A stretch of DNA of 64,000 bases from CBDCGS01 sp965216915 (GCA_965216915.1 CBDCGS010000011.1:186001-250000), one strand, 5' to 3'; counted from the stretch's first letter, positions 7,779 to 16,230 are shown. Numbers and translations: made by a program. The notes: generated by a model from the sequence alone, not told the origin.

Positions 7779-8822
7779 ATGGCAACTCTTCCCAAAGACC
7801 TTGGAGACGCTGAGCGCGATCTGGATATGGATTCGCTCCATATCCTTCCGCTATCGATTATTCCGCTCTCGACCAGAGCTCTCAAGAAAGCCCGCCTGAT
7901 CAAGAACTCGCACCTGGAATCGGTGATCGAGCTCTATCGTGATGAGCAAGCCGGAAGCGGCCAGACCAAACCCAACGAGCTAGCGAAGGTCTTCAATTGG
8001 AAGCCCGGCGAGGCCACCGACGACCGTCGCACGGTCGAAAGTCTCGCCGAGCTCAACAGCTACGATGTCTATTGCCTGCGCATCGATCTACGGCGCCTCG
8101 GCATCGATGTCGATGAACAGCAGGACCTCGCGCTCTCGCCCGAAAAACAGGCCGAGCTGACCGACTATATGCGGACGTTCACGTCGCCGCTTCTGAAACA
8201 GGTGTACGGCAACGAGGACGTGAAGATCGAGGATTTCGACCAGCTGCTGCAGCTTTTCTCCAACCCCAACAAGGAGCTTGCGCTCAAGAACTTGAAGATC
8301 ATGGCGGATCGCCTCGAAATCGACATCCAGGCCGTCCCCGCGTTCCTCGAGGACTACGCCGACATATTCCTATCGCTCGCCTATTACCAGCAGTGCCTCG
8401 ATGAGCTCATTCCACAGATCACCCAGTTCATCGAAGCCATGGACGGGCTCGCCGACAGCTATCAGATGCGCCACGACAAGGCGCTCATGAGCACCTGTGA
8501 ATTCCTCCGCCATCGGCTCAACGACGTCACGGCCTCGATCACGGGCCGGTTCGAAAGCTTCGAGAAGCACTCCGAGGAGATGTGGGACAACCTTTCCGCC
8601 GAGTCGTTCCGCCGTGTGCGCAGCCTCATCGAAAGCCACCATTCGACCGTCGGCGGCGTGCTGTGCGGGCTCTCCCTCAAGATGAAGGTGTGGGACGAGA
8701 AAGTTGGCGGCGGCCGGTGCGGGCCGGTGCAGCGCGCCGAGTTCATCATGTCTCACATGCGAAGCGGCATGGATCGCATCAAGGAAATCGAGGATTCCGC
8801 GCCAAAGATCGCGGACGTCTGA
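7779..8822 (+). CDS. Unrecognised conserved-looking 347-aa soluble protein
   Basis: I do not recognise this protein. It is 347 aa, highly charged, predicted mostly helical (long amphipathic stretches in LTDYMRTFTSPLLKQVYG, LALKNLKIMADRLEID and DSYQMRHDKALMSTCEFLRH), with no signal peptide or membrane segment. The C-terminal third (residues 230-347) has regular heptad-like spacing and could form a helical bundle. Codon use and amino acid composition look like a real gene. It is transcribed divergently from the DMT transporter, with 96 bp between them. The first codons contain a strong hairpin (7823-7845); an internal ATG at 7828 is an alternative start. Confidence 0.8.
   Translation: MATLPKDLGDAERDLDMDSLHILPLSIIPLSTRALKKARLIKNSHLESVIELYRDEQAGSGQTKPNELAKVFNWKPGEATDDRRTVESLAELNSYDVYCLRIDLRRLGIDVDEQQDLALSPEKQAELTDYMRTFTSPLLKQVYGNEDVKIEDFDQLLQLFSNPNKELALKNLKIMADRLEIDIQAVPAFLEDYADIFLSLAYYQQCLDELIPQITQFIEAMDGLADSYQMRHDKALMSTCEFLRHRLNDVTASITGRFESFEKHSEEMWDNLSAESFRRVRSLIESHHSTVGGVLCGLSLKMKVWDEKVGGGRCGPVQRAEFIMSHMRSGMDRIKEIEDSAPKIADV
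7823..7845 (+). promoter_or_regulatory. 9-bp perfect hairpin at the start of the 347-aa gene
   Basis: GGATATGGA and TCCATATCC flank a 5-base loop TTCGC about 45 bp inside the annotated start. It covers the alternative ATG at 7828. In mRNA it could limit ribosome access, or it could be a protein-binding palindrome if the true start lies downstream. This is a sequence observation only. Confidence 0.35.
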
Positions 8823-8885
8823 GCGCTCGGCGGACGCCGCCAAGAAATTAACGGGGCGTTAGGCCACAGCCGGCACACTGGCCCG

Positions 8886-9344
8886 ATGCTCGACCGCGCC
8901 GCAAACCAATCCTCGCTCGTCAGAAGCACTTTCCTCCTGATCGGATGGCTGGCCGTGGCGCTCGGCGTGATCGGCGCGTTCGTTCCCATCATGCCTTCGA
9001 CCATGTTCTTTCTGGTTGCGCTGTGGGCGTTCTCCAAGGGATCTGAGCGCTTTCACACCTGGCTCTACCATCACCCGCGTTTCGGCCCCTCGATCCAGGC
9101 ATGGCACGAGCACCGCGCGATTCCGGTCGCCGCCAAGCTCGTGGCCCACGCGAGCATGATCGGCGGCATCCTTGTGGTGGCGGTCAGCGGCGCAGGTGGC
9201 ACGCTGGTGCTCGTCGGCTACGGTGCCGGCTGCGCCATTGTATCGGCCTACATCATGAGTCGGCCCAGCCGCGGGCCGGTGCCGGTTGCTGCGCACGTGT
9301 CGACGGCGGACACGTTCGAGACCGTCCCCCTCGATGCCCGCTGA
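8886..9344 (+). CDS. YbaN family inner-membrane protein (DUF454)
   Basis: A 152-aa small membrane protein of the YbaN/DUF454 family. The family core is visible: LLIGWLAVALGVIGAFVPIMP (first helix and the conserved P-I-M-P-S-T motif), FFLVALWAFSKGSERFHTWL, and two C-terminal hydrophobic segments (ASMIGGILVVAVSGAGG, LVLVGYGAGCAIVSAYIM). The family's function is unknown. The gene lies 63 bp after the 347-aa gene on the same strand. Its 3' end overlaps a tiny possible reading frame. Confidence 0.88.
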   Translation: MLDRAANQSSLVRSTFLLIGWLAVALGVIGAFVPIMPSTMFFLVALWAFSKGSERFHTWLYHHPRFGPSIQAWHEHRAIPVAAKLVAHASMIGGILVVAVSGAGGTLVLVGYGAGCAIVSAYIMSRPSRGPVPVAAHVSTADTFETVPLDAR

Positions 9345-9483
9345 TCTGCCCGCACCCCTGCTTCAGCTCCCCCTTGGCGACGCCCGCCTCGCCGCGCTCG
9401 TGCGTTTCCTCGTGCAGCCGCGCACACTCGCGGTGATTTGCCTGGCGGCGAGCATAGCCTTCGAGGTCGTGACGGTCCTCTAG
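9334..9483 (+). CDS. Possible 49-aa single-span membrane peptide
   Basis: An ATG overlapping the last 11 bp of the YbaN-family gene opens a 49-codon frame whose product ends with one hydrophobic segment (TLAVICLAASIAFEVVTVL) and a short polar N-terminus. No good ribosome binding site is visible, and the family is not recognisable, so coding status is uncertain; coupling to the upstream stop would be needed for translation. Confidence 0.35.
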   Translation: MPADLPAPLLQLPLGDARLAALVRFLVQPRTLAVICLAASIAFEVVTVL

Positions 9484-9577
9484 GCCGAACGCGATGCACC
9501 GCGCCTGAACGACGCTCGCTCGCATCTCCCTGCCCCAATGTCTTCGCTCCACCGCACCGGCGTGGTAACGAGGGCGC

Positions 9578-10120
9578 GTGACCACAATCAGAGCGGCAAG
9601 ACCATCGGACGCCGCCGCGATCGCGGCGGTCCAGGTGGAAACCTGGCGGGACACCTACGCCGGCATTATCCCAGATCGCAGTCTCCTCGAGATGTCTCAT
9701 CCCACGCACGAAGCGTTCTGGGCGCACCACCTTCGCCGGCCACCGCCGCGCGACACCACGTTGGTCGCCGTTACGGATGACACGACGATCGTCGGGTTCG
9801 GAAATGGCGGGCAGAACCGCGCACCTTCACTCGCGTTCGATGGCGAGGTGTTCACGCTCTATGTGCGGCCGGACCATCAGGGCCAAGGTGTCGGGCGCCG
9901 CCTCATGATCGGGCTCTTGCGGGCCCTTGCTGTCAGCGGCCACCGATCGGCGGTGGTCTGGGTGCTCGCGGCGAACCCTGCGCGTTTCTTCTATCAGGCG
10001 CTGGGCGGCACGCTGGTCGCGCAACGCACGGAGCCGTTTCATGGCACGCCGCTCGACGAGCTCGCCTTCGGGTGGCCTGATCTTGCGGCCATCGCGGATC
10101 AGGGAACCGGCGGCGAGTGA
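9578..10120 (+). CDS. GNAT family N-acetyltransferase
   Basis: A 180-aa acetyl-CoA-dependent acyltransferase starting at GTG. The fold is clear: the N-terminal IRAARPSDAAAIAAVQVETWRDTYAGII is typical of the RimI-like/PhiA-like GNAT group, beta-4 is FTLYVRPDHQGQGVGRRLM with the pyrophosphate-binding Q-G-Q-G-V-G loop at about residues 107-112, and the C-terminus has NPARFFYQALGGTLVA. The acceptor substrate is unknown. It stands alone, followed by a dispersed repeat that separates it from the convergent oxidase gene. Confidence 0.9.
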   Translation: MTTIRAARPSDAAAIAAVQVETWRDTYAGIIPDRSLLEMSHPTHEAFWAHHLRRPPPRDTTLVAVTDDTTIVGFGNGGQNRAPSLAFDGEVFTLYVRPDHQGQGVGRRLMIGLLRALAVSGHRSAVVWVLAANPARFFYQALGGTLVAQRTEPFHGTPLDELAFGWPDLAAIADQGTGGE

Positions 10121-10137
10121 TGCCCGGGACGCCTCTC

Positions 10138-10241
10138 AGAGCATGTCCCGTTCACTTCATGCTCACGGAACATGTTCTCTCGCATTGGAATTGACGCAAA
10201 TACGTCGTCGCAGGTGATCCCACCTGCTTGGGATTTGCTCT
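10138..10241 (+). repeat. Structured ~100-bp dispersed repeat, copy A
   Basis: One of three full copies in this window (others at 24773-24872 inverted and 55304-55405) plus a half copy at 42093-42125. It begins AGAGCATGTC, has the shared core CATTGGAATTGACGCAAAT, the hairpin CAGGTG-ATCC-CACCTG, and ends GGGATTTGCTCTAG, so its ends are short inverted repeats (AGAGCA/TGCTCT). Its right end supplies the TAG stop codon of the oxidase gene read from the other strand. It resembles in style the intergenic palindromic elements of rhizobia, but I cannot assign a named family. Confidence 0.85.
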
Positions 10242-11571
10242 AGAACGGGATCTTCGCCACCCGATCCCGCCGTGCGGTGCGCCGATCGATCATGCGATGG
10301 AGCGGCCCGAGCAGCACGCTGACGTGGCTCATTGGGCCGCGCCAGCGGAGCGCGCGTGGCAGCTTGATCTCGACGCTCAACTCCTCCGGTGGCGTCCCCG
10401 CCGCATGGGCGGCGAGCTGGGTGCCCATGGCGGTTGCGGTCGGAATGCCGCGTCCGGAGTAGCCGGTCGCCGCCGTCACGCCGGACGCCAGCTCGTAGAC
10501 GTGAGGGATCGTCTCCGGCACCACATCCATGTTGCCGTGCCAGAAATAGGGCCAGTCGAGCTTGCCGAGCTGGGGGTAGAGCCAGGCCATGCGCTCGCTC
10601 ATGATGCGGCGCGTGAAGGCGGCGTCGCGCCCGAGCCGCGCCTCGACCATGCCGCCGGTCACGATGCGGCCCTGGGCGAGCTTGAAATAGTGCATGTCGC
10701 CCGCGCTATCGACCAGGTGATTGTCGCTCGGCAACACGGACTTCACGACGTTGTCGTTGAGCGGCGCGCTGGCGAGGCCGAACGCGACCATGACCGAATA
10801 GGTGCGCCGGAGCGCGGGCCACAGGTCGCCCGAATAGGCGCCGGTGCCGACCACCACACGATCTGCGAGGAGCGCGCCCTGCGTCGTCTTGGCGCGCCAC
10901 TTGCCGCCCTCCTTCTCGAGCGCGACGACCGGCGAGCGGGTGTAGATCGCCGCACCCTCGCGGAGCGCCGCCCGAGCCAAACCGCGCGCGTAGCCGAGCG
11001 GGTCGAGGTGGCCGGCCTCCGGGTGAATCCAGCCGCCATGGTAGCGGTCGGTGCCGGTCATCGCCCCGACCTCGGCCTTGTCCAACACGCGGCACGCCTT
11101 GCCGAGCGCAGCGAAGGCCTGGCAACGCCGCTCGAGATGCGCCATCGCGCTCGGCGCATGCGCGACGTTGAGGAGCCCGTTCTGCTTCGCCTCGCAGTCG
11201 ATTTCGTAATCGCGGATCAGATCGAACACGAGGGTCGCGGCGTCGGCCTGCATGCGGACGAACCGCTCGCCCCATTTCGGGCCCAGCACGGCCTCCACCT
11301 CCTCGGGTTCGCGATAAAGGAAGGTCGGCGTGCAATGGCCGAGATTGCGCCCCGATCCGCCATTGCCGACCTCCGCCGCCTCGACCACCGCGACATCAAT
11401 CCCGCGCTTCGCAAGATGAAGCGCGGTCGAGAGCCCGGTATAGCCGCCGCCGATCACTGCGACATCGACGCGGCGCGTCTCGTCCAGCGGCACGGTGTCG
11501 GGTGCCGGCGCGGCGGTCGCGGCCCAAAGCGCCTCCGAGGCGGGTGCATTGCGAAGGGAGCCACGTGCCAT
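10240..11571 (-). CDS. FAD-dependent oxidoreductase, DAO family
   Basis: A 443-aa flavoprotein of the glycine/D-amino acid oxidase (DAO) superfamily. After a short leader the dinucleotide-binding motif VAVIGGGYTGLSTALHLAKR occupies about residues 37-56, followed by an acidic strand end (VVEAAEVGNGGSGRN), with the GSGRN turn typical of gamma-glutamylputrescine oxidase (PuuB/OrdL)-like members. The C-terminal FAD motif is GYSGRGIPTATAMGTQLA. It probably oxidises an amine or N-substituted amino acid with release of peroxide. The TAG stop lies inside the end of repeat copy A. No partner genes adjoin it. Confidence 0.9.
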   Translation of the reverse strand: MARGSLRNAPASEALWAATAAPAPDTVPLDETRRVDVAVIGGGYTGLSTALHLAKRGIDVAVVEAAEVGNGGSGRNLGHCTPTFLYREPEEVEAVLGPKWGERFVRMQADAATLVFDLIRDYEIDCEAKQNGLLNVAHAPSAMAHLERRCQAFAALGKACRVLDKAEVGAMTGTDRYHGGWIHPEAGHLDPLGYARGLARAALREGAAIYTRSPVVALEKEGGKWRAKTTQGALLADRVVVGTGAYSGDLWPALRRTYSVMVAFGLASAPLNDNVVKSVLPSDNHLVDSAGDMHYFKLAQGRIVTGGMVEARLGRDAAFTRRIMSERMAWLYPQLGKLDWPYFWHGNMDVVPETIPHVYELASGVTAATGYSGRGIPTATAMGTQLAAHAAGTPPEELSVEIKLPRALRWRGPMSHVSVLLGPLHRMIDRRTARRDRVAKIPF

Positions 11572-11833
11572 GCCCCATCCTAGCGCGCGGCGTGGCCGAT
11601 GGCGCGGGGTGAATCGCTCCGGTGGCGATCATGGGCCGCGCTTTGCCACGATTGAGGCGGAGGGGCCCCATGGCAGCTGATCGCGGCTTTGCCTCTACCA
11701 GGGGCTCTCCGCGCCGATCCCGCGGCGCGCACGTCCTATTGGTATTGAGGCGGCACCTCTCGGGTTGCGGTCCGGCGGTTCATCCACGCCCCGCGCGTGG
11801 CATAGTTGGCGGAGTCCGAAGTCCCGACGGGTG
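11572..11833. other. Divergent intergenic region without a recognisable gene
   Basis: These 262 bp separate the divergent oxidase and SnoaL-like genes and should contain both promoters. I see no convincing reading frame; the only structure noted is a 6-bp hairpin CCACGC-CCCGC-GCGTGG at 11784-11800, shortly before the SnoaL-like start. Confidence 0.5.
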
Positions 11834-12604
11834 ATGCCCATGGGCTCGACCAACGCAGACCGGATCCGCGCCCTGCTCAAGGGGATCGAAACCGGCGATC
11901 CCGCGGCCGTCGCCGTGATCAGCCCGGACACATACATTCAACACAACCCTCAGACCCATGAGGGACGCGAGGGTCTCGCCGCCCTCTTCCAACGGCTTTC
12001 GAAGAGCAATCCCCGGGTCAACGTCGTGCGCGCCTTCGAGGACGGCGACCACGTCTTCGCACACACCGAGTACGACTTTGCCACGCGCCGCATCGGCTTC
12101 GAGGTCTTTCGCTTCGAGAATGGCCTGGCCGTCGAGCACTGGGACAACATTCAGCCGCGGCGGGGGCCGAACCCGTCCGGCCATTCCATGGTCGACGGGC
12201 CGACCGAGGCCGCCGATCTGGCGCGGACCGAGGCCAATCGCGAGCTGGTGCGCGGCTTCGTCGAACGCGTTCTGGTTCGGCGACGCCTCGACACGCTGGC
12301 GCAGGACATCGATGGCGCGCGCTTCACCCAGCACAATCCGCACATCGAAGATGGTGTGGCGGCGCTTCGGGCAGCCCTGGACGCGACGTCGGACGATGGC
12401 AGAAGGATCACATATGACCGCCTGCACCGCGTCCTGGCGCAAGGGAATTTCGTTCTCGCGGTGAGCGAGGGGTCTTTGGCGGGCGTGCACAGCGCGTTCT
12501 ACGACCTTTTCCGCGTCGCCGACGGCAAGATCGTCGAACATTGGGATACCGTCGAGGCGGTCCCGCCGCGGAGCGCGTGGCAGAACGACAACGGCAAATT
12601 CTGA
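11834..12604 (+). CDS. Tandem SnoaL-like/NTF2-fold protein
   Basis: A 256-aa protein made of two SnoaL-like NTF2-fold halves. Both halves carry the same signature: D-x-Y-I-Q-H-N-P at about 34-41 and F-T-Q-H-N-P at about 154-159, followed by a G-x-x-A/L region and an aromatic strand ending in E-H-W-D (FENGLAVEHWDNIQ; VADGKIVEHWDTVE). SnoaL-like proteins of this YIQHNP type are annotated as polyketide-cyclase or ester/epoxide-hydrolase-like, but the reaction here is unknown. Two ATGs lie close together (11834, 11840); either may be used. It converges on the SecD-like gene with a hairpin between. Confidence 0.85.
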   Translation: MPMGSTNADRIRALLKGIETGDPAAVAVISPDTYIQHNPQTHEGREGLAALFQRLSKSNPRVNVVRAFEDGDHVFAHTEYDFATRRIGFEVFRFENGLAVEHWDNIQPRRGPNPSGHSMVDGPTEAADLARTEANRELVRGFVERVLVRRRLDTLAQDIDGARFTQHNPHIEDGVAALRAALDATSDDGRRITYDRLHRVLAQGNFVLAVSEGSLAGVHSAFYDLFRVADGKIVEHWDTVEAVPPRSAWQNDNGKF

Positions 12605-12615
12605 GCCCGTCCGAT

Positions 12616-12639
12616 CCGGCCCCTCTTTGGCCGGGCCGG
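12616..12639. terminator. Hairpin between convergent genes
   Basis: CCGGCCC (12616-12622) pairs with GGGCCGG (12633-12639), with an alternative CCGGCC/GGCCGG pairing. It lies in the 48-bp gap between two convergent stop codons; no clear T tail follows, so intrinsic termination is plausible in either direction but not certain. Confidence 0.45.
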
Positions 12640-12652
12640 TCGCGGCCTGTTG

Positions 12653-13600
12653 CTAATTCTCGAAGAAATAGCGGCGGTCGACCCAATGTGGCGGCTCGTT
12701 GGCCCAGTTGGGTGCCTGCAAGGCGCCGAGCGCGGCGCGAAGCGCGGCGTACACGGCCTCGGGCGCAAGGTCCGTGCCGGCGACGATTTCTCCAAGGCGC
12801 TCGATAATCACACCGGGCGCGGTCTCGGGCATGAAGACCGTGCGCGGGATCGGACGTCGGGTGACCAGCGCCTCGGCCCAGATCTCGTAGGCCGGCAGTT
12901 GCGCAAGCGCGATCCTGTCTGCGAGGGAGGTCAGCTCCTCCTCGGTGTAGCTGCCCGAGATCGTCAAGCTGCCACCGCAGATCGGCTCTCGCACGATCGC
13001 GTTGATGACGACCGTGTCGCCGATCACGGCCGCGATGGACCGTCCGACCGCCTCCGTCGTCACCGCGCACAGGCGCTCCCGATCACCACCGCCCAGCGAG
13101 ATGAAAAGCTCCGGCTCGCCCAACATGTTGAAGCCGACGTCCGTCTGGGGCGTCTCGTCCAGCACCATCGCGGGCTCGGTCAGGAGCCATTGATCCGTTG
13201 TGCGCCCGTCCTCGTCACTGACGCATGCTTGCGGCCCGTGCGCCTGCGCACGACATGCGGCCTCGCTGCCGACCGAGACGACCCGGCGGAACTCCAGAGC
13301 GCCTGCGCCGGCGCTCCCCGGACTTAAGATCGAGCGCACCGTCTCGATATCTTCGCCCGCTCCAACCTCGACGGCGACCCGCCCGCAGGCGATGTCCGCC
13401 TTGGCTGCAGCGCGAATGCCATGACGGTCCAAGCGGTCGAGCAGCGCCTCGGAGAGCGCGTCCAATTGCGTGGGCGGGCCGTCGACCGCCAACACGAACT
13501 CGACGGTCTCGAGCCCCTCGGACGCGTGGCTGGGGGCATCGTTGAGGGCGGCGGCGAGCAGGCCGGCCAAGGTTGTGGCGGTGATGAGGCGCGTCAGCAT
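12653..13600 (-). CDS. Secreted orphan SecD-P1-domain-like protein
   Basis: A 315-aa exported protein with an N-terminal signal peptide (MLTRLITATTLAGLLAAAL... cleavage near SHA-SEG). The mature part resembles the large periplasmic P1 domain of the translocon protein SecD: a base-like segment (ETVEFVLAV... GALEFRRVV) and a head segment with AVTTEAVGRSIAAVIGDTVV, INAIVREPICGGSLTISGSY and TEEELTSLADRI, which correspond to SecD's VGR-x-x-A-x-V-x-D, REPI-x-GGSGQISG and LA-x-x-L-R motifs. None of SecD's membrane helices is present. The start is the ATG before the signal peptide; upstream extension lacks coding character. Function unknown; a stand-alone periplasmic P1 domain is unusual. Confidence 0.8.
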   Translation of the reverse strand: MLTRLITATTLAGLLAAALNDAPSHASEGLETVEFVLAVDGPPTQLDALSEALLDRLDRHGIRAAAKADIACGRVAVEVGAGEDIETVRSILSPGSAGAGALEFRRVVSVGSEAACRAQAHGPQACVSDEDGRTTDQWLLTEPAMVLDETPQTDVGFNMLGEPELFISLGGGDRERLCAVTTEAVGRSIAAVIGDTVVINAIVREPICGGSLTISGSYTEEELTSLADRIALAQLPAYEIWAEALVTRRPIPRTVFMPETAPGVIIERLGEIVAGTDLAPEAVYAALRAALGALQAPNWANEPPHWVDRRYFFEN

Positions 13601-13725
13601 CGGGCTCTCTCTCGTTTGCCGACGGCCGCACAACCCGCAACCGCCGCGCTGTTCAAGGCGTGCTTTGCGCCGATCATAGGCTGGTACACTTGCGCTCGTC
13701 CCGCACCAAGGGCGCGAGGCTTGTG

Positions 13726-14835
13726 ATGACCCAGAGACACGCAGCCGAGGGCGCAACCTACCGCGTCGGTCTGATCGGCAATTGCTGCACCCATGGTGAG
13801 TTCGTGGCGGCCGCGCTCAAAGAGGAGCCGCGCGCCAGGATCGTCACCGCGTTCGAAAACGATCCGCGGCGCGCCCCCGCGCTCGCCGAGGCCACGGGGT
13901 GCGCACTAACCGAGTCACCGGACGCGATCGTCGACGACCCCGCAATTGACATCGTCGCGCTCGCCTGCTCGCCGCACGAAAAGGCGGACTGGTGCGAGCG
14001 CGCGGCGCGTGCAGGGAAGCACATCTTCCTCAACAAGCCGATGTGCGAGAGCTTGGACGCGGCGCGCCGCATCCAACGGGTGATCGATGACACCGGCGTC
14101 AAGCTGGTCCACGACATCACCGTGTTTCGCTTTCACCCGATCGGGGCGAAGCTTCTCGACGCCGTGCGCGCGGGCACCTATGGCCCACCCCTCAGCTACA
14201 TGAGCAGCTGGGGCATGACGTTCTCGCCCGATTTTCCGCTAGCGACCGTCTGGCCCGAGCGGCTCGACCCGCCGGCCGAGACTGGCGGGGGCGAGCTCAC
14301 CAACCTCGGATGCTACGCGATCGACTACATGGTCGCGCTCTGGGGCGCGCCGGTGCGCGTTCAGGCCAAGCTGATGCGACGCTGGCAGCCCTATGCCGCG
14401 GCAGGTGTCGAGAGCTTTGGCCAGATCATTGCGGATTACGGGGATTTCTACGCCGTGCTGGCCGCCGGCAAGCAGCCAATCGCGGGCCGTCCCACGATGG
14501 ACGTCGCGGCCGCGCTCAAGCCCGAGGCCTGGCACAGCGTGATCGAGATCCGCTTCGAGGCGCACAACATCACCGCGCTGCCCTTCGCCGACACGGTGTT
14601 CGTCGACGGGCGTCCCATCGCGGCGGCCGCGTTTCTCGACGGCCACGAGACGCGCAGCCCGTTTGTTCAGCTGGTGGATGCAATCGAGACCGGCGCGGGG
14701 CCGGAGAGCGACGCCGCGACGGCGTGCCTCGGCGTGGAGGTGCTGATGGCCGCCTACCGCTCGGCACAAGCGGATGGCGCGCCGGTTGCGCTGCCGCTCG
14801 ACGACGGCACCAACCCCTTGGTCGCGCCGGATTGA
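13726..14835 (+). CDS. Gfo/Idh/MocA family oxidoreductase
   Basis: A 369-aa NAD(P)-dependent dehydrogenase of the Gfo/Idh/MocA family. The N-terminal Rossmann segment is YRVGLIGNCCTHGEFVAAAL (about 12-31), in which the usual glycine-rich G-x-G-x-x-G is replaced by G-N-C-C-T-H-G, and the family K-P motif is HIFLNKPMC at about residue 100. The C-terminal alpha/beta domain carries GGGELTNLGCYAIDYM, matching the G-G-x-x-x-D/N-x-G-x-H/Y-x-I/V-D signature. It probably oxidises a sugar or polyol derivative. Its 3' end faces the marR gene with only 3 bp between stops. Confidence 0.85.
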   Translation: MTQRHAAEGATYRVGLIGNCCTHGEFVAAALKEEPRARIVTAFENDPRRAPALAEATGCALTESPDAIVDDPAIDIVALACSPHEKADWCERAARAGKHIFLNKPMCESLDAARRIQRVIDDTGVKLVHDITVFRFHPIGAKLLDAVRAGTYGPPLSYMSSWGMTFSPDFPLATVWPERLDPPAETGGGELTNLGCYAIDYMVALWGAPVRVQAKLMRRWQPYAAAGVESFGQIIADYGDFYAVLAAGKQPIAGRPTMDVAAALKPEAWHSVIEIRFEAHNITALPFADTVFVDGRPIAAAAFLDGHETRSPFVQLVDAIETGAGPESDAATACLGVEVLMAAYRSAQADGAPVALPLDDGTNPLVAPD

Positions 14836-14838
14836 CAC

Positions 14839-15357
14839 TCACGACCGCTCGGCTCGCGTATCGTGCGCCTGCGTCGCAAGAAGAACGGTGCGGAGCGCGC
14901 GGGCGAGCGCCGCCGTCTCGGCCTCGCTGAGTTCGCCGGTCACCGCCGTCTCGAGCGCGTTGAATTGCGGAAACAGGCGGTGGATCGTGGCCTTGCCCCT
15001 GGCCGTCAGGCGGATCACGACACGCCGTCCGTCGGTGCGGTGCGGGCGACGCTCGGTCAAGCCATGTCCCTCGAGGGTCTTGAGAACCCCCGTCAGCGTG
15101 CCCTTGGTGATGCCCGCCTCCTCGGCGAGCTCGCCCGGCTCGCGCGGCCCCCAGACCCAGAGCACCCAAAGCACGGTGAAGCCGGAGAAGGAGAGACCGT
15201 GGCGGCTGAGCACGCGGCGCTCGGCGAGGTTGCGGAACGCGTTCGCGACGCGGAACACGTTGGAGATCGCAGACAACGCACCGACGTCGATGTCGAGGGC
15301 TTCGACGCGCGCGAGGGCGGCGCGCTCGGCGTCTGGAACGGCGGCGCGCTTGGCCAC
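14839..15357 (-). CDS. MarR family transcriptional regulator
   Basis: A 172-aa winged-helix MarR-type repressor, GTG start. The DNA-binding region is LSFSGFTVLWVLWVWGPREP ... LAEEAGITKGTLTGVLKTLEGHGL (HTH at about residues 80-105) followed by the wing RPHRTDGRRVVIRLTARGK. It is 4 bp downstream of the acetoacetate decarboxylase-family gene and therefore co-transcribed with it, so it likely autoregulates. The palindrome GTTTGGGCCCAAAC in the promoter of this operon, repeated at the neighbouring catabolic promoter, is the best candidate operator. The ligand may be an aromatic acid or its CoA ester, by analogy with other catabolic MarR proteins (inference). Confidence 0.9.
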   Translation of the reverse strand: MAKRAAVPDAERAALARVEALDIDVGALSAISNVFRVANAFRNLAERRVLSRHGLSFSGFTVLWVLWVWGPREPGELAEEAGITKGTLTGVLKTLEGHGLTERRPHRTDGRRVVIRLTARGKATIHRLFPQFNALETAVTGELSEAETAALARALRTVLLATQAHDTRAERS

Positions 15358-15361
15358 GGCG

Positions 15362-16162
15362 TCAGATCGGCGCGAGCAGGGTGCGGCGCAGCGTGGTGCC
15401 GCTACGCCAGGAGAACGCCACCTCGCGCCAGTAGCCCGCGATCAGCTCGCGCGGTGCAAGGCGCTCCAGCTCCTCCGCGGGCGAGGTGCCGAGAGTGAGC
15501 GTGAAGGTGCCGGTGAAGGAGCGGCCGATCTCCACGTCATAGCCGGCCATGGTGACGAACTCGTCGAGGCTGTCGGTGCCGTCCCCCTCGATCGCGGGCA
15601 TCCAGCGGTTGTGCAGCATGGGGAGCGCATTGACGAAACCCGCATCCTCGCTCGGCCCCGTGATCTCGAAGGCGGCCTCGAAGAGCCGGCGATCGTAGGC
15701 GGCAAGCGTCGCACCGAAGCGGCCGCCGACCTCGAGCCGCGGCCCCGCGCGGCCGACGCGCACCGGCCGCGTCAGGAAGATCGAGCCGAGCTTCTTCGGA
15801 TAGCCCTGATGCTGGCCGCGCACCATCGCATAGTCGGTGTCGACCCAGATGTAGACGCAGCGCGAATAGTGCTTGCCCTCGAACTGGCAGCGCACGACGA
15901 CGAACACCTCCTTGTATTGGGCACGCACGGGATCCAGCAGCTCCGCGAAGCTGTCGGAGCAGGCCTGCCAATCGGCCCAGACGATTGCGACGGCGCCCGG
16001 GTCGTCGTCCGCCGGCGTCACGCCGTCTGGCAAAAGCTCAGCGACCGCCGCCGGATCGGTGCGGTATTCGAGCGTCAGCATGTCGCCCGAATAGTGCCAG
16101 GGCGGCGGCGGCAGGAGCGAGGCCTTGCCCGTCGCCGACCGTGGAAACATGAAGCCTTTCAT
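15362..16162 (-). CDS. Acetoacetate decarboxylase (ADC) family protein
   Basis: A 266-aa member of the ADC superfamily. The Schiff-base lysine region is readable as HQGYPKKLGSIFL (about residues 119-131), with the double Lys of ADC. The N-terminal PWHYSGDMLTLEYRTDP and the strand FVVVRCQFEGKHYSRCVYIW also match the family. ADC homologues include true decarboxylases and enzymes acting on aromatic-derived 2-oxo or enol substrates. Position in an aromatic-type cluster next to HpaG- and HpaD-like genes favours a role in ring-cleavage product processing (inference). GGGAGG precedes its ATG; MarR follows. Confidence 0.87.
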   Translation of the reverse strand: MKGFMFPRSATGKASLLPPPPWHYSGDMLTLEYRTDPAAVAELLPDGVTPADDDPGAVAIVWADWQACSDSFAELLDPVRAQYKEVFVVVRCQFEGKHYSRCVYIWVDTDYAMVRGQHQGYPKKLGSIFLTRPVRVGRAGPRLEVGGRFGATLAAYDRRLFEAAFEITGPSEDAGFVNALPMLHNRWMPAIEGDGTDSLDEFVTMAGYDVEIGRSFTGTFTLTLGTSPAEELERLAPRELIAGYWREVAFSWRSGTTLRRTLLAPI

Positions 16163-16216
16163 CGCCCGTCCTCCCGCGCGGCGCTTCGCTTGTCAGTGAG
16201 CCTGCGAATAAATATC

Positions 16217-16230
16217 GTTTGGGCCCAAAC
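16217..16230. promoter_or_regulatory. Perfect palindrome, candidate MarR operator 1
   Basis: GTTTGGGCCCAAAC, extended to a perfect 16-bp palindrome with flanking C/G, lies between the divergent ADC-marR operon and the FAH-like gene. The same GTTYGG-N2-CCRAAC pattern appears at 19998-20011 between the P450-ALDH operon and the extradiol dioxygenase. The linked marR gene is the likely source of the binding protein. Confidence 0.7.
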
